64,000 nucleotides of DNA from Planctomycetota bacterium (GTDB lineage Bacteria; Planctomycetota; UBA8108; JACQVS01), in assembly GCA_028280485.1 (NCBI GenBank), contig JANQLS010000085.1, forward strand, positions 124,001 to 188,000. Direction: 5' to 3'. How positions within the stretch are numbered: the first letter of the stretch is position 1; every line of letters begins with the position of its first letter. The translations under genes and the position numbers were made by a program. Shown here piece after piece: positions 9,194 through 18,369 of this stretch. The notes beneath the pieces are model-generated. The model saw only the letters and a list, made by a program, of their open reading frames with translations, was not told the DNA's origin and ran no database searches.

Positions 9194-9601
9194 ATGTCAC
9201 ATTTCATATCCATACGCACTCAAATCACCGAACGCGAATTTTTGGTTCAATCGATTCAAGAATTGGGCTATCGCGTGAATGAAAACTTCGATTATGTCTT
9301 AGGTGACAAGGGCAAAGAGCAAGTTGAAATTGTGATGGAGACGGGGTGTGAATCGAAAATTGGGTTTCGCCAAACCGATGCGAGTGCCATCGGCGGTCGA
9401 ACACCCACTTATGAAGTTGTCGCTGACTGGTACAACGTAGAGTTAGGCTCTGAAATCGAACGAAACGAATTCATTTCAAAGCTTAAACAGAAGTACTCTT
9501 ACTTGCTTGTTAAGGATCAAGCGGCGGAACAAAACCTCATCATCGAAGAAGAGATCGATGAAGACGGAGAGATCATCTTACTTCTGTCCGAGCGCGGTTG
9601 A
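9194..9601 (+). CDS. DUF1257 (Ycf35-like) protein
   Basis: A 135-residue soluble protein. The N-terminus MSHFISIRTQITEREFLVQS and the blocks QELGYRV, IGFR, YEVVADWYNVEL, FISKLKQKYSYLLV and a final ILLLSERG follow the Ycf35/DUF1257 pattern seen in plastid and cyanobacterial proteins (MSHF.. start, DIGF, YELVADW, INQRYA). The molecular function of the family is not established to my knowledge. Its pairing with a Ycf46-like ATPase upstream and a DUF2997 gene downstream is the arrangement expected for the family, and supports a joint role. Confidence 0.88.
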   Translation: MSHFISIRTQITEREFLVQSIQELGYRVNENFDYVLGDKGKEQVEIVMETGCESKIGFRQTDASAIGGRTPTYEVVADWYNVELGSEIERNEFISKLKQKYSYLLVKDQAAEQNLIIEEEIDEDGEIILLLSERG

Positions 9602-9615
9602 GGCTGATCGATCCG

Positions 9616-9831
9616 ATGCAAAAAATCAAAGTAACCCTCCACCAAGACGGTTCCCAAACGATAGAAGTGATCGGGGACGATGGTCAAAACTGCTTAGACC
9701 TAACAAAGGCTCTAGAAGACCGTCTGGGAACTCCTCAGAGTCAAAGGCAAATGAAGCCTGAATTCGAGGCTTCGACAGAAAGTGTTCCAGAAATCATCCG
9801 AGAATCGGAAGGTTCCGAGGGCAGTGTATAG
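9616..9831 (+). CDS. DUF2997 small protein
   Basis: A 71-residue protein with the short pattern K-I-x-V-T-L-x-x-D-G-S-x-T-I-E-V-x-G followed by CLDLTKALEDRLG, as in DUF2997 proteins encoded beside DUF1257. The tail is acidic and low in complexity. I chose ATG 9616 over the in-frame TTG at 9598, because the family starts directly at MQKIKV and this leaves 14 bp after the DUF1257 stop. Last gene of the operon; function unknown. Confidence 0.8.
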   Translation: MQKIKVTLHQDGSQTIEVIGDDGQNCLDLTKALEDRLGTPQSQRQMKPEFEASTESVPEIIRESEGSEGSV

Positions 9832-9877
9832 TTAACGGTAAAAAGTACCGAAAACAGTTATATCACAGTAATCTTAT

Positions 9878-10051
9878 GTTGAGGCAACTCCTTTGGAGTT
9901 TGTTCAACCGTTCCGGCGATTCTTAGTTATGCTTTTGCCATAGCCCGTTTCGGGGCTGCGGCCTTCACTCCGCTAAACGTAGGCTCAACGAGCCCACGAT
10001 CGCGACCGAGTTGATCCCAACTCGGTTAGTTCCAGTCGATAAACAGGAACT
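9878..10051 (+). repeat. Modular multi-hairpin element, copy A
   Basis: Consecutive stem-loops separated by conserved linkers. The first is GTTGA..TCAAC enclosing CTCC-TTT-GGAG (9878-9908). Next come linker CGTTCC, stem AGCCC-GTTTC-GGGGCT near 9941, linker CTCCGCTAAAC, stem GGCTC-AAC-GAGCC near 9982, stem ACCGAGTT-gatccc-AACTCGGT near 10005, and AGTTCC..GGAACT ending at 10051. The linkers are shared with the copies at 50067, 50951 and 60011-60360, while stem sequences differ on both sides. It lies between the end of the mtn/AAA operon and the M61 gene and may double as a terminator, although no T-tract is seen. Confidence 0.75.
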
Positions 10052-10093
10052 AATTGTTCCTTCTTTTACCCTCTTTGCTCTAAAAGTCCTGCT

Positions 10094-11929
10094 ATGTTCA
10101 GAATTATTCAAATTGGATTGTTTTTATCGGTCTTGTTAACTTCGAATTCTCTTTCGGCTTTGGACCGTGTCGAATATGACCTCGATTTTAAGGACGCCTC
10201 TCGCCACCGAGTTCATATTACCGTAAAAGTTAAAACCGATGGTAAAGAAGAGTTAGAGTTCTTCATGCCCGTTTGGACTCCGGGTTCTTACTTGGTAAGA
10301 GAGTACGCAAGGAACATTGAAACGATTTATGCTCAATCGCCGGGAGGACGTTCCCTCAGGATGGTTAAACTTTCAAAGAATCGTTGGAAAGTAAGCTGTA
10401 AGCAAGAAAGTGAAGTTTGGCTCAAGTATCAACTGTACTGCCATGAAATGAGTGTTCGGACCAATTGGGTTGAGAAGGATTTCGCTATTCTCAACGGAGC
10501 GGCAACCTTTATCACCTTAGTGGGCGCAGAAAAAAAGAAGCACTATGCCTATCTCAAAATGCCCAAGGAGTGGAAGCAATCGGTATCAGCTTTAACTCGA
10601 AATACGAATAAAGGACAACATGTTCACGCGGCTAAAAACTTTGATGAACTCGTCGATAACCCTATTTTGTTGGGAAATCCCGAAGTGGAGCGTTTTGAAG
10701 AAAAAGATGTTTTCCACTTCTTTGTTCACCACGGAGGACATCCCTTCTGGAAGGCTAAAGACTCTGTAGAAGACGTACGTAAGATCGTTCGAGAGCATCA
10801 ACGCTTTTGGGGCTCAGTTCCTTATTCGAAGTACTATTTCTTGAACTTAGTTAATGAATCTCGTGGGGGATTAGAGCACGACAATTGCACTCTCCTGATG
10901 ACCAGCCGTTGGAACTTTAAAAATCGAAAGAATTACATCGGTTGGATGGCTTTAGTGAGTCATGAATTCTTCCATACCTGGAATGTGAGAAGATTGAGGC
11001 CTAAAGAGCTTACTGAATACGATTATGAAAAAGAAAACTACTTCAAAACGCTTTGGATCGCTGAAGGAATCACCAGCTACTACGATGACCTAGCTTTAGT
11101 ACGTGCAGAAGTTTGTAGTGAAGCGGAATACTTAGAGCTTCTTTCGAAAAATATCAAATCGGTCCAATCTTCACCGAGTCGTAATGTTCAGAGTCTGGCC
11201 GATTCTTCGCACGACACTTGGATTAAGTTCTATCGTCCTAATGAAAATACCGTAAATCAAACAGTGAACTATTACTCCAAAGGGGCTGTAGCGGCCTTTG
11301 TTCTCGATGCCAAGATTAGAGAGCTAACTTCAGGTAAAAGAAGTTTAGATTCTGTGATGAGGCTTCTTTATGAACGACACCTTAAAGATGGCTATTCACC
11401 GGAAGACTTCAGGAAGATCGTCAAAGAGGTTTCAGGCCAAGATTTAAATAAGTGGTTTGCTAAATTCATCGATGGAACTGAAGAGTTCGATTATGACTCC
11501 GCACTTAAATGGTTTGGATTAAAGTTCAAATCATCTACCCTTGCCCCGGTTAAACCAGATAAAAAGGCTAAGCCTACTAAGAAGAAAGTCTGGTTAGGGT
11601 TGAGTACGAGTACCGATTCGGGGCGAATTAAGGTCACTCGAGTTTTACTGAAATCCCCTGCATTTCAAGCAGGGCTGAATGTCGATGACGAAATTATCGC
11701 TATCGATGGATTCAGAATCCCTACTTCTGGTTTGACGAGTCGGATGGAACAGTACAAGCCTGGAGACACCGTCGAGTTACTCATTTCAAGACGAGAGAAA
11801 TTGATGAAACTGAAAGTTCTTTTAGTAGAGGCTTCCCCACATACTTGGACTCTTCAATTTGATCCCAAAGCTACAGAAGTCCAAAAAATGAGAAGGTTAG
11901 GTTGGTTAAGGGTTCGGGAAGAGTTTTAA
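10094..11929 (+). CDS. M61 glycyl-aminopeptidase-family protein with PDZ domain
   Basis: Secreted or periplasmic metallopeptidase of 611 residues. There is a signal peptide (about residues 1-22, ending SLSA). The M61 N-terminal domain shows PVWTPGSYLVREYARNI. The zinc motif is HEFFH at 290-294 within SHEFFHTWNVRRLRP, and the third ligand Glu324 lies in WIAEGITSYYDD. A C-terminal PDZ domain (SPAFQAGLNVDDEIIAIDGF, near 520-540) is typical of the family. Both flanks are non-coding (43 bp upstream holds only the end of a repeat, 636 bp downstream), so it appears to be transcribed alone. Confidence 0.93.
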   Translation: MFRIIQIGLFLSVLLTSNSLSALDRVEYDLDFKDASRHRVHITVKVKTDGKEELEFFMPVWTPGSYLVREYARNIETIYAQSPGGRSLRMVKLSKNRWKVSCKQESEVWLKYQLYCHEMSVRTNWVEKDFAILNGAATFITLVGAEKKKHYAYLKMPKEWKQSVSALTRNTNKGQHVHAAKNFDELVDNPILLGNPEVERFEEKDVFHFFVHHGGHPFWKAKDSVEDVRKIVREHQRFWGSVPYSKYYFLNLVNESRGGLEHDNCTLLMTSRWNFKNRKNYIGWMALVSHEFFHTWNVRRLRPKELTEYDYEKENYFKTLWIAEGITSYYDDLALVRAEVCSEAEYLELLSKNIKSVQSSPSRNVQSLADSSHDTWIKFYRPNENTVNQTVNYYSKGAVAAFVLDAKIRELTSGKRSLDSVMRLLYERHLKDGYSPEDFRKIVKEVSGQDLNKWFAKFIDGTEEFDYDSALKWFGLKFKSSTLAPVKPDKKAKPTKKKVWLGLSTSTDSGRIKVTRVLLKSPAFQAGLNVDDEIIAIDGFRIPTSGLTSRMEQYKPGDTVELLISRREKLMKLKVLLVEASPHTWTLQFDPKATEVQKMRRLGWLRVREEF

Positions 11930-12565
11930 GTGATCAGTCAAAGAATTTCCCACAACCTTAACAACGAACAAGTCACCAAGCACTTGATCAAAAGTGGTAT
12001 CAGTGGGGGCTTAAAATAGCTTGAAGACCCTTGCGAATATCACTCTAATCTTGAGCTGTGAGCTGACTCATATCTGTTGAGTATTCAGTCAACACTAGCG
12101 TTAAAATACTGCAAAATGTGATTCGTCGCCTTCAACATGATTCATTCCACAGGGTTGATAAACCAAAAATTAGGGTTATTAGAACGTCTAAATGTTTTAT
12201 CAGATGAGGGTGCAAATTTATTTTAAAAAGTTCAATTGACCTAATAAATACCTATCTCTTTGTCCATTCTAAGAGACTTTATTATTATCGATCAGTTCCT
12301 CCAACATTATTCGACCTTGAAGCTAAATCATCCCTAACTAGAAGTTCCAGAAATGTCATTTTTATGCCGGTATTCGAAGTTGTTTTTAATTAAGAACGTT
12401 TCTTATTGGGCTTGTAAAGTTTGATCGAGCAGTCGGTTTTAAAGTCGTTGTGTATACTTAGATGGCGCCGCTTTCCAGAAGGAAATAGGTATTCATTAAT
12501 GCTTAATCCTTCTCATACATTTTGCTTTTTATAATTGTTCACTGATTTTAATCAGGTAGCGCGGA
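11930..12565. other. Gene-free interval, 636 bp
   Basis: AT-rich stretch with no convincing open reading frame, RNA gene or repeat of the families seen elsewhere. A TATAAT-like hexamer near 12529 could be the -10 element for the downstream gene, but no good -35 partner is visible. Confidence 0.5.
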
Positions 12566-14740
12566 GTGATAATTACGTCGATGGATCGGCAGTTTATTCC
12601 CTTCGTTGCCTCTGAAGTTAGTGGCAAATTTTTGTTGATGAGCACTCAACCAGTATCTGATTCAACTCAAAATGCACCCAGCACTGAATCTTCCTTCAGA
12701 AAGGAAGAGTTTCTGGAGGTGTGTAGAAGCGTCGACCGTTGTTTCAAAAGACTTAATCTCTATCCCAGCGAACATCCTCGTGTTCAAGAGTCTTTGGAGG
12801 AACTGAGAACCTCTTTAATCGCTTACGAAGAACAAGCCTCTTGTAAGTTTTGTTATTACCTCAATATTACGGATCAATATTACGGTGAATCCGTTCCAAA
12901 AGAATTGATGCTACTGAAAAAGTTTTGTCTGTTTCACTTTATTCAGGAAGTGAAAATTTCAGTAGATCTAACTCTTAGTGAATTGGAAAGCTTTTGTCAT
13001 TTAATCGACTTTGAAAATAATGAAAGCACCGAAGATGACGAGAGTGATATTTTTAAAGAATGGAAAAATATCGAAATAAAATTTTTCATTCCAGAAGATA
13101 TCGAAAATTGGGGAAATCATAGTGGGAGTATCCTTCATAAAATCACAGGAATTGGTGGTTCTGACAGATTTAAGTCACTCTTGAGTGAAATGCCCGGGCA
13201 CGTTCGAGAGGTCATTAGTAATACCGTTTTTAGTAAAAGCATTCTAGAGCGAATATCCTTTCTCCGGACACAATTTAATTCTAAAGAGAATCTAGATAAT
13301 GAGAAACTGGATTTAGTTTCCGAAGTATTGTTCTCAGTAATCTCTGAAAGTTCTAATCTCGATGAAAAATCTTTATCCGAGGAAAAGGTTGAATCTAGTC
13401 TTAATCGCCTTCTCCATGTGTTGGAAGAAAATGTCAATAGCCTCAATGAAGATGTACTTTCTTATATCTCTGAAAATGAATCGGGGATGATCTCAGATCA
13501 AATTAGAGATGTTGTGCTCTCAGGCTTTGAAGTCTCCAATGAACTTTCTGACCTCAATGAAATGCGGAATGAATTGTCAGCAATTTTCAGAATTGCTGAT
13601 TCCGAATCCGATGAACAAAATTTTAGTGTGGTCGACAGGTACCTATTTGAGGAAGAAGCTCTAGAAGTATTAAGTAAGAATGGAAGAAAAAGAGATACCT
13701 TTTCTGATGAAGGTGATTTCGACCTGCAAAAGGCAATAGACCGAATTAAAGTACCCGATCGAATCAGTGAAGAAGATTTTACTAATGACAATCGCTTAGA
13801 TAAGATTCTCAATATCTTTCTAAATATCTACCCAAAATCGGCGGGATCAGAGCGTGAAGATTATATTTGGGAGAATCTTTTAAACCTTTTTGAAGAACCA
13901 AAATCTAATCTTAAATACCACGAAGAAACCCTTAAGAGGTTGATCACAACTTACCAGTCGAGTAGTGATCCACGATTTCAAAAATTATTTCATCATGTTC
14001 TCGATGCGGTGAGTGGGCAGGTTAAAGAGATGGAGGTCATCCAGTCTTTAGTCGTAGAACGTCCTGAGATATTAGATAGTTACTTTACTGAAAAGGTGAA
14101 AGAGGATAGTCAAGCTTGCTTAGAATTGGTACTGAATCTAAAAAGATCTAACGATTTTCACTTAAAGGATTTCGCGGTGAAGATGCTTTTAAAGTACTTC
14201 TGTGAGATCCATTCACTCTGGCAATGGGCGACTAGAGACTTAGAGTACTTTTCGAGTAAGGTTAACTTGGCTCAAGTCATTAAAGAAACTGAAGCTGAAA
14301 AAATGACAACGGGCTTCTTAAAATTATTTGAGAACATCAGTGTTGAATCGATTTGTAAGATATTACGTCGATTACCAAATAATAAAAACGGCGCAGAAAA
14401 ATTAACCATTAAGGCTTTAAATTCTGAAAGTCCGTTTATTCGAAATGTGGCGCTTGAGTGTTTAGGGAAGTACTCAAGTAGCGTTTCTTTCAAGACTCTT
14501 AAAAGTCTTATCGAACATCAAAACCTTCAAAATAGTATTGATGAAAAAGAAGTAAGGTCAGTATTGAAGGCTTTGGTTCAATCGGAATATCCCGAAGCCC
14601 AAAAATTCGTGTCCGAGATAGCAAACAAGCGTAAGTTCTTAGTTAAATCGATTTATAACAAAGAAATACGCAAGATACTCTCTGAAGTACAAAAAGGCGA
14701 AAGCATGAACGATGGTGGTAAGTTAGGGAGGGTGAACTGA
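12566..14740 (+). CDS. Helical-repeat protein paired with the HD-GYP gene
   Basis: A 724-residue soluble protein that I do not recognise by name. Its N-terminal region contains a block RLNLYPSEHPRVQESLEEL that resembles the N-terminus of the next gene product (MRVYSVFHPRFIESVEKAF), so the two share a domain. The middle is strongly acidic. The last 200 residues look HEAT-like (NSESPFIRNVALECLGKYSS, followed by LKSLIEH). The start is uncertain: GTG 12566, ATG 12581 or ATG 12638 are in frame without a clear ribosome-binding site to decide. The stop overlaps the next start (TGATG), which indicates co-translation with the HD-GYP protein; a regulatory partnership is inferred. Confidence 0.75.
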   Translation: MIITSMDRQFIPFVASEVSGKFLLMSTQPVSDSTQNAPSTESSFRKEEFLEVCRSVDRCFKRLNLYPSEHPRVQESLEELRTSLIAYEEQASCKFCYYLNITDQYYGESVPKELMLLKKFCLFHFIQEVKISVDLTLSELESFCHLIDFENNESTEDDESDIFKEWKNIEIKFFIPEDIENWGNHSGSILHKITGIGGSDRFKSLLSEMPGHVREVISNTVFSKSILERISFLRTQFNSKENLDNEKLDLVSEVLFSVISESSNLDEKSLSEEKVESSLNRLLHVLEENVNSLNEDVLSYISENESGMISDQIRDVVLSGFEVSNELSDLNEMRNELSAIFRIADSESDEQNFSVVDRYLFEEEALEVLSKNGRKRDTFSDEGDFDLQKAIDRIKVPDRISEEDFTNDNRLDKILNIFLNIYPKSAGSEREDYIWENLLNLFEEPKSNLKYHEETLKRLITTYQSSSDPRFQKLFHHVLDAVSGQVKEMEVIQSLVVERPEILDSYFTEKVKEDSQACLELVLNLKRSNDFHLKDFAVKMLLKYFCEIHSLWQWATRDLEYFSSKVNLAQVIKETEAEKMTTGFLKLFENISVESICKILRRLPNNKNGAEKLTIKALNSESPFIRNVALECLGKYSSSVSFKTLKSLIEHQNLQNSIDEKEVRSVLKALVQSEYPEAQKFVSEIANKRKFLVKSIYNKEIRKILSEVQKGESMNDGGKLGRVN

Positions 14741-16263
14741 TGCCCTTAACTGACCATAGAAAAACACTTAAAAGAGCAACCAAACTTATCGATTCCATCG
14801 GAAAATCTTTCCAGGGGATGAGAGTTTACAGTGTCTTTCATCCGCGTTTTATTGAGAGTGTCGAAAAAGCATTCCATCAGATTCGATCTATTTTCAGTGA
14901 AGAAGAGTCTTTGAAGAACATTACGTTTACTTCAAGTGAAGATCACTTTGTGTTTATGGGTATTCCCCTATCTTCACCCTCTCCTTCAGCTAAAAAGCTT
15001 CATCGTGCGATGAAAGATTTTCATCTCTACGGTTTTCAAATTTTAAGGGGATTTCAGGAAACTGAAATCAGTGAACTCTTCGAAAGTATATTGAAGCCTG
15101 TTGGGGTTGATTCGCTTGAGATTTCTGAGGGATCCGAATCCACTCAAGGGGATGTCGAAAAAAACTATAAGATCATCACCCTTGACGAAAAGGCCGCTTT
15201 CGATGCTGAAAACACCGAATATGTGTTCAAAGATGCAGGGAATCCTACCGATTCGTTACCTCATTTAGAGATCTCTAAGAACAAGTTTTCGAGCTTCTTC
15301 AATTCCTACAAAAACTTGCTTCAAAATATTGAATCGGGAAAAGTTATCGACTTTAAAGAACTTCAGTCGGCGAGTAGTCAAGTGGTGGAATTGTTTCAAA
15401 AGAATCGAGATCCCGCCTCGAAGTTGTCGACTAAAAAGTATTTTGATGACTTTACCTTCCATCATTCACTCAACGTTTGTTTGTTAACTACGGCGACGGC
15501 TAGCAGCATAGTTAAAGACGAAGAAGTTCTCAGGTTAATATCGATGGCGGCCCTTCTTCACGACATCGGAAAGAGTCATATTCCAGCTGAGATTCTTTAC
15601 AAAAAAGAACCTTTGACGGCTAAGGAGCTCAAGTGTTTAAAAACGCATCCTGAGATCGGCGCCGAAATACTATTGTCCTTGAAGGGGATCCCTCCTCTCT
15701 GTGTGACCACAGCGTATTCTCATCATATTCATGAAGGGGAAGGCTCTTATCCCAATGCTCCTGATAACTATAAATTGGGTTGGGTTGCTGAATTGGTAAG
15801 TGTTGTCGATATTTACGAAGCTCTTACCGCATTCCGTCCTTATAAAAAGGGATTATCTTCAAAGCAAGCCTTCGAGATTATGTTGAAGATGCCCGGTCTT
15901 AAAGAACGGCATCCTTTTATTAAATTGCTCTATCAAACTATCGGTCCCTTCCCGGTGGGGACTATCGTTGCTCTCAATTCTGGGGAACGTGCAGAAGTTG
16001 TTCAGAAAGGACGACGAAATGTGGGATGCCCTAAGATTAAATTGATCAGCGATTCTTCTCAGAACAAGATTACTGAAAAGGTCGAGTTAGACTTAGAGCT
16101 TGAATTTAAGAAGGATGAAAAAGATCGAAAGCAAATTATTCAAACAATTCTATTAAATGATCCTGACGATGATCCGGTGTACGTTGATCTGAATCCCCAG
16201 TTTGATAATTCTATGAAAGAAATAGTTCAAAGTGATAAAGTCTTGATGGCACATGAAGGTTGA
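14740..16263 (+). CDS. HD-GYP-type phosphohydrolase with divergent GYP motif
   Basis: A 507-residue cytosolic protein. Residues 1-130 share a domain with the preceding gene product. The HD domain has HHSLNV near 245, HDIGK at 274-278, THPEIGAEIL and His328-His329, so the metal ligands of HD-GYP phosphodiesterases are present, and VVDIYEALTAFRPYK is the typical later block. The signature that normally reads HHE-x-x-DG-x-GYP is HHIHEGEGSYP here, so cyclic-di-GMP hydrolysis is possible but not secure. It is the second gene of a two-gene unit with a one-base start/stop overlap. Confidence 0.85.
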   Translation: MPLTDHRKTLKRATKLIDSIGKSFQGMRVYSVFHPRFIESVEKAFHQIRSIFSEEESLKNITFTSSEDHFVFMGIPLSSPSPSAKKLHRAMKDFHLYGFQILRGFQETEISELFESILKPVGVDSLEISEGSESTQGDVEKNYKIITLDEKAAFDAENTEYVFKDAGNPTDSLPHLEISKNKFSSFFNSYKNLLQNIESGKVIDFKELQSASSQVVELFQKNRDPASKLSTKKYFDDFTFHHSLNVCLLTTATASSIVKDEEVLRLISMAALLHDIGKSHIPAEILYKKEPLTAKELKCLKTHPEIGAEILLSLKGIPPLCVTTAYSHHIHEGEGSYPNAPDNYKLGWVAELVSVVDIYEALTAFRPYKKGLSSKQAFEIMLKMPGLKERHPFIKLLYQTIGPFPVGTIVALNSGERAEVVQKGRRNVGCPKIKLISDSSQNKITEKVELDLELEFKKDEKDRKQIIQTILLNDPDDDPVYVDLNPQFDNSMKEIVQSDKVLMAHEG

Positions 16264-16342
16264 GGTAGACCTAAGGCGATTCTTGATTCGTTGTTTTAGG
16301 AATACGATCTACTTTTTACTACTTCATTGAGAAAGACGAACT

Positions 16343-17002
16343 ATGGCCGCTGGCTTACATTGGGAATGGCGAGGTTTTGGGCAAGAAAATTCAGAGGTAA
16401 GCCAGCGCATTCAGGCTCTCCCTAAGGCTTTTTCTAAGCCAGCAAAGTTTATTGATAAGTATCTCTGGATTCCTGATTGTTCAATCAATGTAAAACTTCG
16501 TCAGGGAGTTCAAAGTGGATTAAAGTTTAAACGATTTCATTCTTCTCAAGGATTGATCGAACTTTGGGAAGAACGCCCCGACGAACTTTATAGTCTTCCA
16601 TTGAGTGACAATATCGTCAGTAAAATTGGGCAGGAGTTAGGGATTCAGTTTTTGAGCGATATTCCGAGTGAGATTGGCTCTGAAGAAGCACTTATCGAGC
16701 TTTTAAATTCCACTCAACCTAAAGTGCAACTCATCACTGTTGAAAAATTGCGTGTGGCCCATATCCATAAAGTTGAAATTGATGGCCAAGTTATAAAAGT
16801 CATAGTTGAGTTGGCCCAAATCACGCAGCCCGAAGAGATTCTTTCCATTGGGGTAGAAGAAACAAGTCATCTCAGCTCCGACTCTAGCGCCCGAGAGATG
16901 GATGTGGCTCGTCGAGCCGTTCAGAAAACTTTAGATGATTTGCAGCTTCCCGCCGATTTTGACTCAGTGAGCTATTTGACTCAGCTGGGGCGCTGGGTTT
17001 GA
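16343..17002 (+). CDS. CYTH-like conserved protein (tentative)
   Basis: A 219-residue soluble protein. The N-terminal pattern E-W-R-x-F-G, then YLWIPDCSINVKLRQG, LKFKRF and GLIELWEE, resembles a family of CYTH-like (triphosphate-tunnel) proteins in which EWRTFG is followed by an NVKVR strand and a GLE-W strand. The C-terminal half carries VIVELAQI and SIGVEETSH, the alternating charged strands expected of such a barrel. No catalytic activity can be assigned. It starts 79 bp after the HD-GYP gene and may belong to the same transcript. Confidence 0.6.
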   Translation: MAAGLHWEWRGFGQENSEVSQRIQALPKAFSKPAKFIDKYLWIPDCSINVKLRQGVQSGLKFKRFHSSQGLIELWEERPDELYSLPLSDNIVSKIGQELGIQFLSDIPSEIGSEEALIELLNSTQPKVQLITVEKLRVAHIHKVEIDGQVIKVIVELAQITQPEEILSIGVEETSHLSSDSSAREMDVARRAVQKTLDDLQLPADFDSVSYLTQLGRWV

Positions 17003-17012
17003 AGTGCTGATT

Positions 17013-17080
17013 CTGTAGCCGAACTCGTAAGAGTTTGGTTGGAGCGTACAGCCGCCAAATTTTTACAAATTCGGCTACAG
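17013..17080. repeat. AGCCGAAC hairpin element between convergent genes
   Basis: An outer perfect stem CTGTAGCCGAA / TTCGGCTACAG encloses a smaller AACTC-GTAA-GAGTT hairpin. A related element with the same AGCCGAACT..AGTTTGG and CCAAATTTTT-x-CAAATTCGGC parts is at 29766-29825. It sits between two convergent genes and may terminate transcription from both sides. Confidence 0.65.
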
Positions 17081-17100
17081 GGCTATTGTCTAATATTAGA

Positions 17101-18369
17101 TTACTTTGCCAAAGTCAGCTTAACCTCTGGCGGGTTACCGAAGTCTTGCCAAGCTTGTTCAGCTCGATCCTTATCGATTTTTCCTTCGTGAATATAAAAC
17201 CGGTAACTGAATTGATGTTTTTCTCCTGGTTTAAAATCCCATGCTTTGTGTTGAATGGGAGTGTAATTGAAGAATGCTCCACCTCTAGCCCAAATTCGCA
17301 TGGGTTCGGGGAAGCGTTCATTTTTAGGGCTACACATAATGACGACAGTCGTCCATTGGCCATCGACGGCGCCACTGTGAGCGCACCATTTTGCGCGGGT
17401 AGTATGTCCGTTAGCTTTTGTTTTACCTTCAGAGGTCAAGAGAACGTAGTTGTCTCCCTTCCACTCTTTTGCTCCTCGGAATGCCATTCCGCCATAGCGA
17501 TATTTACGGAGGTGAAGGGGGCTGTCCGTTGCACATTCTTGAGTGCTGCTGAGGTCCCAGACGTAGTAACGTTTCTCTCGGCCACCTACGCTGTAAATTC
17601 GAACGTCCCAAGTTTCGTTGAGGGCGATCTTACCTCCGTTAGGTTGAGTCACGTCTACAAATTCATGTTTCGACTTAAATCGCCCAAAGACGGGTCCTGA
17701 CTCTACAGTTTTGAATCCTGCGAATTGCACTCGACCTTTTTCTTTACCTAAGTTCCAAAAGTCGATATCTCGGCCTTCAAAAACGGTGTTCGTCCACGGA
17801 AACCATACCCCCTTGTGGTGGTAGTGATCTCCGGGGAAATCTTCAGTGATCAATTTCCCCCCCGGGCTTAACATGTCGGTGATGTAGCCACTGCGAACGT
17901 AGGAGGCCTTGACTCCTTCGGGAGGCAATACATGAGCGTGGTGGTAAGTGAACAACGCGGCATCGCCATGAGAGACCTTTAAGCTTTTGGGGGTGAGATT
18001 GAGTTTGATCGGCGTCTCTAAGAAAGGTTTCCCCGAGACCAATTCAAATTGGCGTTTTTGACCCGCTTGAGTTTTTCCAGAAAGAATAAACCACAGTCGG
18101 TGAGCTTGTCCCTTTTTGCCGGCTTCGATTTGGCTGGGAACGGGATTTCGAGAGCTTCCGTGAACCTCTTGAACTCCCAACAGACGCCAAGCATTGATCT
18201 CTTTAGGAATTTCAACAGAGACGGGGGTGTCATAGCGATCGCTCTTCCCCATGTCGACTTCAATTTTGGCTACGACTTGGGCTTCAGTTGAATTTGTTAA
18301 GCAAAAACTGATGCCAAGGGCTAAAACTAGGAAAAGATGGGGAATTATCAGGGATTTAAATCGCTTCAT
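17101..18369 (-). CDS. Secreted PmoA-like (DUF6807) protein
   Basis: A 422-residue protein starting with a clear signal peptide (MKRFKSLIIPHLFLVLALGI, then SFCLTNSTEA). The ATG at 18369 is chosen over an upstream in-frame codon at 18429 because it places the signal peptide at the N-terminus. The block DFPGDHYHHKGVWFPWTN, followed by EGRDIDFWNLGKEKG, is the core of the PmoA-like/DUF6807 family, common among secreted proteins of Planctomycetota. Later conserved segments are GGMAFRGAKEWKG and ARGGAFFNYTPIQHKAW. The family fold is a beta-sandwich related to carbohydrate-active proteins; despite the name there is no evidence for methane oxidation. Monocistronic, divergent from the molybdenum hydroxylase operon. 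Confidence 0.85.
   Translation of the reverse strand: MKRFKSLIIPHLFLVLALGISFCLTNSTEAQVVAKIEVDMGKSDRYDTPVSVEIPKEINAWRLLGVQEVHGSSRNPVPSQIEAGKKGQAHRLWFILSGKTQAGQKRQFELVSGKPFLETPIKLNLTPKSLKVSHGDAALFTYHHAHVLPPEGVKASYVRSGYITDMLSPGGKLITEDFPGDHYHHKGVWFPWTNTVFEGRDIDFWNLGKEKGRVQFAGFKTVESGPVFGRFKSKHEFVDVTQPNGGKIALNETWDVRIYSVGGREKRYYVWDLSSTQECATDSPLHLRKYRYGGMAFRGAKEWKGDNYVLLTSEGKTKANGHTTRAKWCAHSGAVDGQWTTVVIMCSPKNERFPEPMRIWARGGAFFNYTPIQHKAWDFKPGEKHQFSYRFYIHEGKIDKDRAEQAWQDFGNPPEVKLTLAK

Noticed and set aside
17035..17700. 221-codon plus-strand open frame opposite the PmoA-like gene
   Set aside because: It is antisense to a well-supported gene with signal peptide and conserved family blocks, and has no protein-like features.
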